DNA of 56,739 nucleotides, from the NCBI GenBank assembly GCA_902539295.1, contig CACBIM010000012.1, positions 1 to 56,739 on the forward strand. The letters are read 5' to 3'. Positions 37,362 to 45,811 of the stretch are shown here, piece after piece. Made by a program: the position numbers and the translations under genes. The notes beneath the pieces were generated by a model, which saw only the letters and a program-made list of their open reading frames with translations, was not told the origin of the DNA and did not search any database. The stretch comes from an uncultured SAR116 cluster alpha proteobacterium. Lineage in GTDB: Bacteria > Pseudomonadota > Alphaproteobacteria > Puniceispirillales > GCA-002684695. The stretch's first letter is position 1. Each line of letters opens with the position of its first letter.

Positions 37362-37568
37362 ATGCTTTCAGATAATGTATTAATTAGTTCTTTTATTTTT
37401 TTTATAACATGCGGTGTAGTGTGGTTAATTATATCACGTATAGAAAAATCAAATCTTTCACCAAGAATCAAAAGAGTTTTATCATACGGTTGTTTTGCTG
37501 TTATTTTTGCCTTAATAGTATTTATTTTTAATCATCATTCAGAAAATTACTTGGCCCTTAATACTTAA
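37362..37568 (+). CDS. Small two-helix membrane protein (68 aa)
   Basis: I recognise no family. The ATG at 37362 is preceded by AGGGG (37351-37355), 6 nt away, a strong ribosome site for this genome; the frame can also open at a TTG 6 nt upstream. Two hydrophobic segments (about 5-25 and 42-58) flank a basic loop KSNLSPRIKRVLS, suggesting an inner-membrane hairpin with the loop in the cytosol. It lies divergent from proteorhodopsin and 3 nt before an EamA exporter, so it is probably co-transcribed with that exporter. Confidence 0.65.
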   Translation: MLSDNVLISSFIFFITCGVVWLIISRIEKSNLSPRIKRVLSYGCFAVIFALIVFIFNHHSENYLALNT

Positions 37569-37571
37569 TTA

Positions 37572-38432
37572 ATGACAAAATTCTTAGCTGTTAACCTCAC
37601 TCTTGCAGGTGCAATATGCATGAGTTTTGTTGGTTTGCTGATACGGCTTATTGAGAGCGCTGATGGATTTCAGATTTTATTTTATCGTTCAATAGGAATG
37701 AGTTTAGTCATACTCACCTTAGTATGCGTAAGAAGAAATAAATCCCCTTTTAGAGTGCTAAAAAGTTTAGATAGAAATGATTTCTTTATGGGCATTTGCT
37801 TTTCTTTAGCATTTTTGACATATGTTTTCTCAATGCTTAATACATCAATAGCATCAACATTATTTCTGCTTTCTATGTCTCCAATTTTTGCAGGTTGTAT
37901 AGGTTGGTTTTGGATTAATGAAAAACCCCACAAAGTAGTTTGGATATCCATGCTAATAGCTTTAATTGGAGTTTCAATTATGATCAAGGATGGACTTACT
38001 GATAGCAAATCATTTGGAAATATACTTGCTATTTTTTCAGCAATATTTTTTGCACTGGGTTTGGTCCAAGCAAGAAAAAGTAAGAAAACAGATGTCTTAG
38101 GAGGAACATTTTTAGGGGCGCTATTTTCATGTTTTTTAGGGCTTTTAATAACAGTATTATTTAATAATAGTATTATTATAGGTAAATATGATTTTTATAT
38201 TTCATTGATAATGGGAGTATTCACAATAGGCCTCGGTATTGCTTTGGTCACTTGGGCTACTCCATTTTTACCAGCTGCTGAAGTGAGTATACTTGTTTTG
38301 CTGGAGAGTATATTGGGTCCTGTATGGGTTTGGTTGTTCTTAGGTGAGATAATTTCATTTGCTGAATTGATTGGTGGATTTACTGTAATATCAGCTGTTA
38401 TATTAATGGTATATAAAACGCGTTCAGTTTAA
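37572..38432 (+). CDS. EamA-family (DMT superfamily) exporter 2
   Basis: This 286-residue protein has ten predicted membrane helices, with the EamA duplicated layout. The N-terminal GLLIRLIESADGFQILFYRS and C-terminal LLESILGPVWVWLFLGE are characteristic. The substrate is unknown. It is preceded by the small membrane protein and followed by a strong terminator. It resembles exporter 3 of this window (44448-45317) in its ends, so they may be distant paralogues. Confidence 0.85.
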   Translation: MTKFLAVNLTLAGAICMSFVGLLIRLIESADGFQILFYRSIGMSLVILTLVCVRRNKSPFRVLKSLDRNDFFMGICFSLAFLTYVFSMLNTSIASTLFLLSMSPIFAGCIGWFWINEKPHKVVWISMLIALIGVSIMIKDGLTDSKSFGNILAIFSAIFFALGLVQARKSKKTDVLGGTFLGALFSCFLGLLITVLFNNSIIIGKYDFYISLIMGVFTIGLGIALVTWATPFLPAAEVSILVLLESILGPVWVWLFLGEIISFAELIGGFTVISAVILMVYKTRSV

Positions 38433-38436
38433 AATA

Positions 38437-38468
38437 AAATGTCGTCTTATATAAGACGACATTTTTTT
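38437..38468 (+). terminator. Rho-independent terminator after EamA exporter 2
   Basis: AAATGTCGTCTTAT-ATAAGACGACATTT is a perfect 14-bp inverted repeat (practical loop of about 4 nt) running into seven T residues (38462-38468). It begins 5 nt after the exporter stop codon. This is a canonical plus-strand intrinsic terminator. Confidence 0.93.
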
Positions 38469-38573
38469 GGGGAGGAAATTACAATATCATTTGCATTTCG
38501 CATGCCACAATCATAATAATATTGATATTTTCTAAAAATATTTAAGTAAATTTTAATAGACTGAAAAATTAGT

Positions 38574-39356
38574 ATGGTTCTCAAAGAAAAAATTTTAATT
38601 CGTGAAGATAATAATGGTATTTGCAATTTAATTCTGAATAGGCCAAGTGCCCATAATGCACTTTCATTTAAATTGTTATCCTCTATTAAAGATGAAATAA
38701 ATTTAGTTAAAGAAGACAAAAGAATACGTGTATTAATTATAAGTGCAAATGGCCCCTCATTTTGTTCAGGACATGATTTGAAAGAGATAAATTCTAATAA
38801 GAATAAAAATGATTATGACAAACTTTTTAATCTTTGCAGTGAAGTAATGCTTTCATTATTAAAATTAAATATCCCAGTTATAGCAAAAATACATTCAACA
38901 GCAACTGCTGCCGGTTGTCAGTTAGTAGCAACTTGTGACTTGGCAATTGCATCAACTAATGCAAAGTTTGCCACTCCAGGTGTAAATATTGGCTTGTTTT
39001 GTTCAACTCCAATGGTTGCACTTTCAAGGAACATCTCAAATAAACATTCCATGGAAATGCTTATAACTGGAGATTTAATTGATGCACAGACAGCTCAAAA
39101 TTTTGGATTAATTAATAAAGTTGTTTCACCAGAAAAACTGAACAAAGCTGTAATGGAGATAGCTAATAAAATTCTAAAAAAATCATACACCACGATCGCT
39201 ACTGGCAAAAAAGCATTTTACCACCAGTTAGAGTTAGGTGTTTCTAAAGCATATGATTTCACAAGTGAAGTTATGGCAGAAAATATGATAGAATATAACG
39301 CTCAAGAAGGTGTTGAAGCTTTTTTACAAAAAAGAAGTCCTATTTGGAAAGATTAA
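38574..39356 (+). CDS. Enoyl-CoA hydratase/isomerase family protein (ECHDC3-like)
   Basis: This 260-residue crotonase has an oxyanion-hole region FCSGHDLKEI and a second helix TAAGCQLVATCDLAIAS. The segment ATPGVNIGLFCSTPMVALSR matches the ECHDC3 subgroup, whose physiological substrate is unclear. The two catalytic Glu residues of classical enoyl-CoA hydratase are not both obvious (GLFCS replaces the usual region), so hydratase activity should not be assumed. Its 3' end overlaps the convergent malonyl-CoA decarboxylase gene by 17 nt. Confidence 0.83.
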   Translation: MVLKEKILIREDNNGICNLILNRPSAHNALSFKLLSSIKDEINLVKEDKRIRVLIISANGPSFCSGHDLKEINSNKNKNDYDKLFNLCSEVMLSLLKLNIPVIAKIHSTATAAGCQLVATCDLAIASTNAKFATPGVNIGLFCSTPMVALSRNISNKHSMEMLITGDLIDAQTAQNFGLINKVVSPEKLNKAVMEIANKILKKSYTTIATGKKAFYHQLELGVSKAYDFTSEVMAENMIEYNAQEGVEAFLQKRSPIWKD

Positions 39357-40662
39357 ATAATTTTTTTTTATCTTGATATTGTTTTTGCATTAACAAAATT
39401 GATTTTGAACAATTTAATATTTTTTCATCAAAATACATTTGGTGAATTTTATCAATGTTCAATAAATCATATCTATAGTTAACCATAATTCCAGCTGAAC
39501 TGTTTAGAGCTTTGGCTGATGTATCAGCACAAAAATTTATTCTATCTAAAATGGCACCATTTCCTAAATGAAACCGAGTAACACTATCATTTGGAAATCC
39601 GTCACTTCTATTAGAAACAAAGAAATAATCTAAGGTATTTTTTAAAATTTCATCTTTATGTGAATTGAGTATTTTTGTTGAATTTGTTCCATTTATTTTA
39701 TTAAAAAGAGAGGTGTTTTTAATTTTTAACCATTTCATAAATCCTGGGACTGGTGACAAAGTTACAAATTCTTTTATATTTGGATAATCTTCTCTTATAG
39801 CATTAGCGACTTGCTTAATTAAAAAATCACCAAATGAAATTCCTTTCAAACCAATTTGACAATTAGAAATGGAATAAAATACTGCTGTTGTTTCACTTCC
39901 TCTTGTTAAAATTTTTCTATCCTTAGAAAGAATATCATCAATTTTTTCTGGCACTTTATCCATTAAAGCAACGACAACAAATATTAGTGGCTCGTCTTGC
40001 ATGGATGGATGAAAAAAAGAAAAACATAGTCTATCATGAGGTTCCAATCTCTCTCTTAAATCCTTCCATGAGTTAATTTCATGCACTGCCTCATATTCTA
40101 TAACTTTTTCTAAAATTAATGCTGGTGTTGACCAATCAATTTTTTTTAATATTAGAAATCCGCTATTAAACCAATTTTTGAAAAGTTTGAGAAAGTCATT
40201 GTCCACACGTTTTAAGTCTGGATATTTTTTTAAAAATGAAAATAATTTTTCTCGTAATTTAACTAATCTAATAGTTCCTTTGTTAGATGAATTAAGTTTA
40301 CTTAAAATTTCAATTCTTTTTGGTTGAGAGGATTCTAAAACAGCTTCTAAATTTTGAGCTGAATTATTTTGATTAAATTTTTTTGCTTTTTCTAAAAGCT
40401 TTGAACCATCTATATCAAATTTTTTAGAAATGTCTCTAAAAAATCCAAGGAGTCCCTTATCATCAAGATTTTCAATTTTGTCAAAAAGTTGTTCAGAAAC
40501 TATATTTGAACTTGCTTCACCTTTAGCTTTCAAAACCTTTTGAACAAGAACTTCTAAAGAAAAATTATCATTTATATCAACACTATTTTTAAAACTTTTA
40601 AAAAGTGTCTTTTTTTTGAGTAAGTTATTAAGCATTTCATTTAAAAATGATGCTTTTGACAT
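39340..40662 (-). CDS. Malonyl-CoA decarboxylase
   Basis: This protein of about 440 residues converts malonyl-CoA to acetyl-CoA and CO2. I chose ATG 40662 (MSKASFLNEML), 4 nt after the stop of the CaiD-like gene; the open frame extends 78 nt upstream inside that gene. An N-terminal helical domain precedes the acetyltransferase-like catalytic domain with FVTLSPVPGFMKWL, FHLGNGAILDRINF and GIMVNYRYDL, the MatA/MLYCD signatures. It is the third gene of the dehydrogenase-hydratase-decarboxylase operon, and malonyl-CoA synthetase (MatB) is encoded about 13 kb away. Confidence 0.92.
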   Translation of the reverse strand: MSKASFLNEMLNNLLKKKTLFKSFKNSVDINDNFSLEVLVQKVLKAKGEASSNIVSEQLFDKIENLDDKGLLGFFRDISKKFDIDGSKLLEKAKKFNQNNSAQNLEAVLESSQPKRIEILSKLNSSNKGTIRLVKLREKLFSFLKKYPDLKRVDNDFLKLFKNWFNSGFLILKKIDWSTPALILEKVIEYEAVHEINSWKDLRERLEPHDRLCFSFFHPSMQDEPLIFVVVALMDKVPEKIDDILSKDRKILTRGSETTAVFYSISNCQIGLKGISFGDFLIKQVANAIREDYPNIKEFVTLSPVPGFMKWLKIKNTSLFNKINGTNSTKILNSHKDEILKNTLDYFFVSNRSDGFPNDSVTRFHLGNGAILDRINFCADTSAKALNSSAGIMVNYRYDLLNIDKIHQMYFDEKILNCSKSILLMQKQYQDKKKLFNLSK

Positions 40663-40666
40663 TAAT

Positions 40667-41452
40667 TTATTTACCTTTCCAAACTGGATCTCTTTTCTCT
40701 GCAAATGCTTTAGCACCTTCAATTTGATCTTCACTCCCATATAAAGTTTGAATAGTGGAAAATTCTTTTCTATTCATCTTATTTAAAGTCTCTTGAAAAG
40801 AGTGATTTTCAGAATACCTAGCAATTTCTTTAATAGCAGCAAAAACAAGTGGCGGCCCAGATGCTAAGTGATTAGCTAATTCTCTTGCACGATCCATCAA
40901 AGAGTCTTTATCCACAATCTCATTTACAAGTCCCCATCTATTAGCCTCTTTTGCATCAATCCATCTTCCGGTAAATAGGAGTTCCATTGCAATATGATAG
41001 GGGATTCTTTTGGGTAACTTAATTGTTGCAGCATCTGCTATTATACCTGATTTTATTTCAGGCAAAGCGAATGAAGCATGTTCAGCAGCAATAATTATAT
41101 CACATGATAGGGCCCACTCTAAACCTCCACCACAGCATATACCATTGATTGCTGCTATAACTGGTTTGTTTAAATTGGGTAATTCTTGAATGCCAGCCCA
41201 ACCACCTTCACCATAATCAGTCGTTGGCTCTTCCCCTTCAGCAGCAGCTTTTAAATCCCAACCAGCACAAAAAAACTTTTCTCCTGCTGCCGTAACAATT
41301 GCAACCTTGTAAGAAGGGTTATCTCGAAACTCAACAAAAGCCTCACCCATTTTTCTACTCGTTGCTCCATCTATTGCATTTGCTTTTGGTCGATCCAAAA
41401 CGAGTTCAAACACTGAACCTCTTCTATTAATTTTAACTGGATTATCTGTCAT
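40667..41452 (-). CDS. Enoyl-CoA hydratase family protein, carnitinyl-CoA dehydratase (CaiD)-like
   Basis: This 261-residue crotonase opens with SVFELVLDRPKANAIDGATS, and its oxyanion-hole segment FFCAGWDLKAAAEGEEP and end EGAKAFAEKRDPVWKGK are strikingly like E. coli CaiD, which interconverts crotonobetainyl-CoA and carnitinyl-CoA. A catalytic Glu is plausible in GGGLEWALSCD. Position between an acyl-CoA dehydrogenase and malonyl-CoA decarboxylase suggests degradation of a betaine- or acyl-type CoA thioester. Other short-chain enoyl-CoAs remain possible. Confidence 0.82.
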   Translation of the reverse strand: MTDNPVKINRRGSVFELVLDRPKANAIDGATSRKMGEAFVEFRDNPSYKVAIVTAAGEKFFCAGWDLKAAAEGEEPTTDYGEGGWAGIQELPNLNKPVIAAINGICCGGGLEWALSCDIIIAAEHASFALPEIKSGIIADAATIKLPKRIPYHIAMELLFTGRWIDAKEANRWGLVNEIVDKDSLMDRARELANHLASGPPLVFAAIKEIARYSENHSFQETLNKMNRKEFSTIQTLYGSEDQIEGAKAFAEKRDPVWKGK

Positions 41453-41468
41453 TAACTATCTCCTTTTT

Positions 41469-42629
41469 TTACGCGCCCAATGGCCTAAGTAAATCTCTTG
41501 AAATAATGTGCCTTTGTATTTCACTAGTCCCATCATAAATTCTTTCGACTCTTGCATCCCTCCAAAATCTCTCCAAGGGGAGATCATCCATTAAACCCAT
41601 ACCACCATAAATTTGGATAGTTTGATCCGTCACTTCTGCAAGCATTTCTGAAGCATATAATTTTGCTTGAGCAACTTCTCTATTAGCTGACAAATTATTA
41701 TCTAATCTCCAAGCTGAATTTAAAGTTAAAAAATCAGCAGCATCAATTTTGGTGATCATGTCCGCTAATTTAAATGACACACCTTGAAATTTTCCAATCT
41801 TTTGTCCAAATTGTTCTCTTTCTGAAGACCATTCAAGAGCGTAATTAAAAACTCTCCTAGCTCTTCCGACACACATCGCTGCAACTGTAATTCTTGTTGC
41901 ATATAGCCACTCATTGGCTACATCAAACCCTTTGTGCAGTTCTCCAAGGATTTTTGAGCTTGGCAAACGGCAATTATCAAATGTTAGTATGCAATTTTGA
42001 TACCCTCTGTGAGAAACTGAATTGTAACCTTCTTTTATTTGAAATCCAGGAGTTCCTCTATCCACAAGGAAACATGTAATTAGTTTCTTCTTCCCTTTAG
42101 GTGTTTCTTCTTCTCCAGTAGCAATAAAAACAATTACAAAATCAGCAATATTTGCATGAGAGATAAAATGTTTTGTACCATTAATTATAAAATCTTCCCC
42201 ATCTTTTTTGGCAAAACATTTCATGCCTCTAACATCTGATCCAGCACCTGGCTCTGTCATAGCCAAAGCATCAAATTTTTCACCTTTTATTGCTGGAAAT
42301 AAATACTCTTCTTTTTGTTCCTGATTACAAGCTAATAATATATTGGACGGTCTACCCCAAAAAATAGTTAAACCTTGGCTTCCCCTGCCAAGTTCTCTTT
42401 CTAGAAGCGCAAATGATAAATTATCTAATCCACCACCACCTACATCTTCTGGCATATTGGGCGCAAAAAAACCTAATTTCAAAACTTTGTTTTTGATTTC
42501 TTGACCTATTTCATCTGGTACTAAACCAGTTTTTTCAACTTCTTTTTCAAGAGGATATATTTCATTTTCAACAAATGTCCTCACTGTATTTACAACCATT
42601 TCCTGTTCGTCAGTTAAGCCAAAATTCAT
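41469..42629 (-). CDS. Acyl-CoA dehydrogenase
   Basis: This 386-residue FAD enzyme introduces an alpha-beta double bond into an acyl-CoA. Signature stretches are AMTEPGAGSDVRGMKC (about 121-136), IYGGMGLMDDLPLERFWRDARVERIYDGTSEIQRH at the C terminus (split motif, with the catalytic Glu at E-x-x-x-Y-D-G-T-x-E). It is short-chain sized, not the 590-aa DmdC type of DMSP metabolism. It leads an operon with a CaiD-like hydratase (16 nt gap) and malonyl-CoA decarboxylase. Confidence 0.92.
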   Translation of the reverse strand: MNFGLTDEQEMVVNTVRTFVENEIYPLEKEVEKTGLVPDEIGQEIKNKVLKLGFFAPNMPEDVGGGGLDNLSFALLERELGRGSQGLTIFWGRPSNILLACNQEQKEEYLFPAIKGEKFDALAMTEPGAGSDVRGMKCFAKKDGEDFIINGTKHFISHANIADFVIVFIATGEEETPKGKKKLITCFLVDRGTPGFQIKEGYNSVSHRGYQNCILTFDNCRLPSSKILGELHKGFDVANEWLYATRITVAAMCVGRARRVFNYALEWSSEREQFGQKIGKFQGVSFKLADMITKIDAADFLTLNSAWRLDNNLSANREVAQAKLYASEMLAEVTDQTIQIYGGMGLMDDLPLERFWRDARVERIYDGTSEIQRHIISRDLLRPLGA

Positions 42630-42772
42630 TAAATATCCTATGCGTTATTTGTATGTTTTTTATTATATTTAATATCATAATTATGAATTTAATTAACACA
42701 TTAATTTATTAGGTTGACGTATATTTTTTTTAGTTTCAATCTCATATGGTTAATAAATAAATATAATAAATT

Positions 42773-44410
42773 ATGGAAAACTCATTTTATAACTACTCAC
42801 TTTTAATAAAACAGTTATTGATCTCTCCTTTATCATCAAACCCTGAACAAGAAATAGTTGATAATGCAAATCAAAGATATAACTATAAAAGACTCAATAC
42901 CAATATTCATACCCTAGCCAATGCTTTGAGAGAATTAGGAATTAAAAAAGGAGACACTATTGGCGTTATGGCCTGGGATACAATCAGGTATCTAGAGTTT
43001 TTTTTCACAATTCCTATGATGGGAGCAATATTACATACTATAAATATTAGACTCTCAGAACAGCAAATTCTTTATACTATAAATCATGCAGATGATGATA
43101 TACTTATAGTTCATCATGATTTTATTCAGGTTATAGATAAAATCAGAGAAAAAATTTCAAGACCAATTAAGATCATCCTTCTTAATAGTAAGAAATATAA
43201 TCTCAGTGATAACAATACTTATCTTTATGAAGACTTAATTAAATATAAAAAGTTGAAATTCGAATTTGAAGATTTTGATGAAAACACAACAGCAACAAAA
43301 TTTTATACTACTGGCACTACAGGTGATCCAAAAGGAGTATCCTACTCACATCGTCAACTTGTTATCCATACATTAGGATTTATTGCAGGTTCATCAGTAT
43401 CAAATTATAGCCATAGATTACATAATGAAGATGTTTACATGCCTCTTACACCAATGTTTCATGTTCACGGTTGGGGATTTCCATATATGGCAACACTATT
43501 AGGTGTTAAACAAGTCTATCCAGGTAGATATGAGCCTAAAAGGCTATTAGATCTTATAAAACAAGAAAAGGTAACATTTTCGCATTGCGTTCCTACTATT
43601 TTACAAATGCTATTGAATGAGAATAAAAAATTAAATTATGATTTATCTAAATTAAAACTAATAATTGGGGGCTCTGCAATGTCAAAAAGCCTTGCTGAAG
43701 AGGCTCAAAGTCAGGGTATCAATGTTGTAAGTGCTTATGGTATGTCAGAAACATGCCCGTTTCTTACAATAGCTCAAATGCCATCAGAGGCCAGAATATC
43801 TAGTCAAAAAGAACTGATTAAAATGAGAACTAAAACAGGTAAACCAGGGCTTTTAGTTGATTTACGTATTGTTGATGAAAACTTTAAAGATGTAATTAGA
43901 GACAATAACTCAACTGGTGAAATAGTGGTTAGAGCTCCATGGTTAACAAAGGGATATATAAAGGATGAAAAGGCATCTAAAGAATTATGGAAAGGTGGTT
44001 ATTTACATACTGGAGATGTCGGGTATATAGATGAAACTGGATCTTTAATTATTACAGATCGAATTAAAGACATTATAAAATCTGGTGGTGAATGGATTTC
44101 ATCTTTGCAAATTGAAGACATTGTTTCTAAGTGTAAAGGTGTTAAAGAGGTTGCTGCTATTGGTATTAAAGATGTCAAATGGGGTGAAAGACCTATAATA
44201 ATAGTTACTAAAATTGTTACAGAAAACGCAGAAGATATAACTAAAAGAATTAAAGAAAGAATTTCAAATGAAATAAAAAAAGGGCTTCTATCCAAATGGG
44301 CAATGCCAGATAAAATTGAATACGTAAAAGAAATTGAAAAAACTAGTGTTGGAAAAGTTAATAAGAAGCTCCTCAGAGAGAAGTATAAGTTTATCAAAAC
44401 TAATGAATAA
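42773..44410 (+). CDS. Acyl-CoA synthetase (AMP-forming), DmdB/fatty-acyl-like
   Basis: This 545-residue ANL-superfamily ligase activates a carboxylate with ATP and CoA. Motifs are FYTTGTTGDPKGVSYSH (P-loop, about 180-196), AYGMSETCP (about 315), YLHTGDVGYID, DRIKDIIKSGGEWIS and the catalytic Lys in SVGKVNKK. The N-terminal SLLIKQLLISPL opening and overall layout resemble medium/long-chain ligases, including methylmercaptopropionate-CoA ligase DmdB. It is divergent from the acyl-CoA dehydrogenase operon and likely feeds it. The substrate is not readable from sequence. Confidence 0.85.
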   Translation: MENSFYNYSLLIKQLLISPLSSNPEQEIVDNANQRYNYKRLNTNIHTLANALRELGIKKGDTIGVMAWDTIRYLEFFFTIPMMGAILHTINIRLSEQQILYTINHADDDILIVHHDFIQVIDKIREKISRPIKIILLNSKKYNLSDNNTYLYEDLIKYKKLKFEFEDFDENTTATKFYTTGTTGDPKGVSYSHRQLVIHTLGFIAGSSVSNYSHRLHNEDVYMPLTPMFHVHGWGFPYMATLLGVKQVYPGRYEPKRLLDLIKQEKVTFSHCVPTILQMLLNENKKLNYDLSKLKLIIGGSAMSKSLAEEAQSQGINVVSAYGMSETCPFLTIAQMPSEARISSQKELIKMRTKTGKPGLLVDLRIVDENFKDVIRDNNSTGEIVVRAPWLTKGYIKDEKASKELWKGGYLHTGDVGYIDETGSLIITDRIKDIIKSGGEWISSLQIEDIVSKCKGVKEVAAIGIKDVKWGERPIIIVTKIVTENAEDITKRIKERISNEIKKGLLSKWAMPDKIEYVKEIEKTSVGKVNKKLLREKYKFIKTNE

Positions 44411-44447
44411 TAAATTGAAATTACTTATTCAAATAATATAAAGAAAA

Positions 44448-45317
44448 ATGATTTCACAAAACGACCAAGCAAAAGGTTTACTATTAACCGCTATTGGGGT
44501 TCTTGCAATTGTTCCGGATAGTATTTTAATCAGATTAATTCAGGCTGATATTCTTACAATTACTTTTTGGAGAGCATTAATTCCTGGAGTACTTATTTCA
44601 ACTGCAGTTTTATTATTCTATAGAAAACCTACTTTATCTTTTATTAAGTCCCCTGGAGCAAGTGGAATTATATTTATTATTACACATTCAATAGGTACTT
44701 TATTATTTGTTGTAGCAATCGAATTAACATCTATTGCAAGTGCATTATTTATAATAAGTACATCCCCAGTTTTTGCTGCAATAATAAGTAGAATTTTCTT
44801 AAAAGAAAAAATTTCTTTAAGAATGATTTTTACTATTGTTGGAGCACTTATTGGCATTGGATTTATTACATTTGGGTCATTCAACGAAGAAGAATTTTTT
44901 GCAGTAGGTGATGTTGCTGCTTTAGGGGTAGCTACTTGTTTAGCAATAAGTTTAACAGCTGCAAGAAGTGCAAGTAATTTCTCAATGATCCCAGCAGTTG
45001 GTATATCATCTCTGTTGACCCCATTATGCATAGTTTATTTTATAAACCCATTTAATTTATTATATCTAGATTGGATCTATATTTTACTTCTAGGGGTTGT
45101 CTTTGCTCCAATAGCTACTTGTTTAATTGCCACTGGTCCAAGATATATAACTTCAGCTGAAGTTTCATTGCTTTTGTTGTTGGAGGCTGTATTAGCTCCA
45201 ATTCTTGCTTGGCTAATATTGTTTGAAATACCTCATAGCAGCACTATTTATGGTGGATTAATTGTTCTTTCAGTTTTAATTGTTTCAAATATAATTGCAT
45301 TGCGTCAAAATAGATAA
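44448..45317 (+). CDS. EamA-family (DMT superfamily) exporter 3
   Basis: This 289-residue protein has ten predicted helices and two EamA repeats. N-terminal GVLAIVPDSILIRLIQADILTITFWRA and C-terminal LLLEAVLAPILAWLILFE are typical. It lies 37 nt after the acyl-CoA synthetase and 21 nt before the YtoQ gene, all on the plus strand, so the three may form one unit. The substrate is unknown; export of an organic acid or amine is possible. Confidence 0.84.
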   Translation: MISQNDQAKGLLLTAIGVLAIVPDSILIRLIQADILTITFWRALIPGVLISTAVLLFYRKPTLSFIKSPGASGIIFIITHSIGTLLFVVAIELTSIASALFIISTSPVFAAIISRIFLKEKISLRMIFTIVGALIGIGFITFGSFNEEEFFAVGDVAALGVATCLAISLTAARSASNFSMIPAVGISSLLTPLCIVYFINPFNLLYLDWIYILLLGVVFAPIATCLIATGPRYITSAEVSLLLLLEAVLAPILAWLILFEIPHSSTIYGGLIVLSVLIVSNIIALRQNR

Positions 45318-45338
45318 TTTTAAATAAAAGGATACTGT

Positions 45339-45788
45339 ATGACTTGGAATATATATTTATCAGGTGAAATCCACACTGAATGGAGAGATGAAATCAAAAA
45401 AGAGGCATCAAAAGAAAAAATGAATATTAATTTTACAGAACCGGTTACTAATCATGAATTTTCAGATGATTGTGGGGTAGTTTTGACCGGCCCAGAAGAT
45501 AATAAGTTCTGGCATGACCATAAGGGTGCAAAAATTAATGCCATAAGAACCCGTAACCATATTGAAAATGCAGACATAGTTATAGTTAGATTTGGCGACA
45601 AATATAAGCAATGGAACGCAGCTTTTGATGCTGGGTACGCTGCAGCTCTTGGAATACCAATCATAACCATACACGATGCTTCAAATCAGCATGCACTAAA
45701 AGAAATAGACGCAGCTTCATTAGCGGTAGTTAGCAGTCCTTCTCAGATTGTACCTATTCTTAAATACGTGATAGACGGAAAGTTATAA
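45339..45788 (+). CDS. YtoQ family protein
   Basis: This 149-residue conserved protein matches the YtoQ family of nucleoside 2-deoxyribosyltransferase-like fold: IYLSGEIHTEWRDEI at the N terminus, TGPEDNKFWHDH, KINAIRTRNHIENADIVIVRFG and KYKQWNAAFDAGYAAALG. Biochemical function is not established. A ribosome site AAAGGA precedes its ATG. Its final codons form the first arm of a 12-bp inverted repeat. Confidence 0.88.
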   Translation: MTWNIYLSGEIHTEWRDEIKKEASKEKMNINFTEPVTNHEFSDDCGVVLTGPEDNKFWHDHKGAKINAIRTRNHIENADIVIVRFGDKYKQWNAAFDAGYAAALGIPIITIHDASNQHALKEIDAASLAVVSSPSQIVPILKYVIDGKL

Positions 45789-45802
45789 ATTTTCCGTCTA
45801 TC
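45770..45802. terminator. Bidirectional terminator-like hairpin between ytoQ and metY-like gene
   Basis: GATAGACGGAAA (45770-45781) and TTTCCGTCTATC (45791-45802) form a perfect 12-bp stem with a 9-nt loop. It spans the YtoQ stop codon and ends 9 nt before the convergent sulfhydrylase stop. There is no long T run on either side, so termination efficiency is uncertain, but the placement between convergent genes fits a shared terminator. Confidence 0.7.
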
Positions 45803-45811
45803 CGGCATTTA

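Noticed and set aside
41469-42629. Assignment of the acyl-CoA dehydrogenase as DmdC of the DMSP pathway
   Set aside because: DmdC proteins are about 590 residues; this one is 386 residues with ordinary short-chain dehydrogenase motifs.
42630-42772. TTGACG at about 42713 as a promoter for the acyl-CoA synthetase
   Set aside because: No -10 box at proper spacing follows; the nearest candidate is about 25 nt away, so I did not list it.
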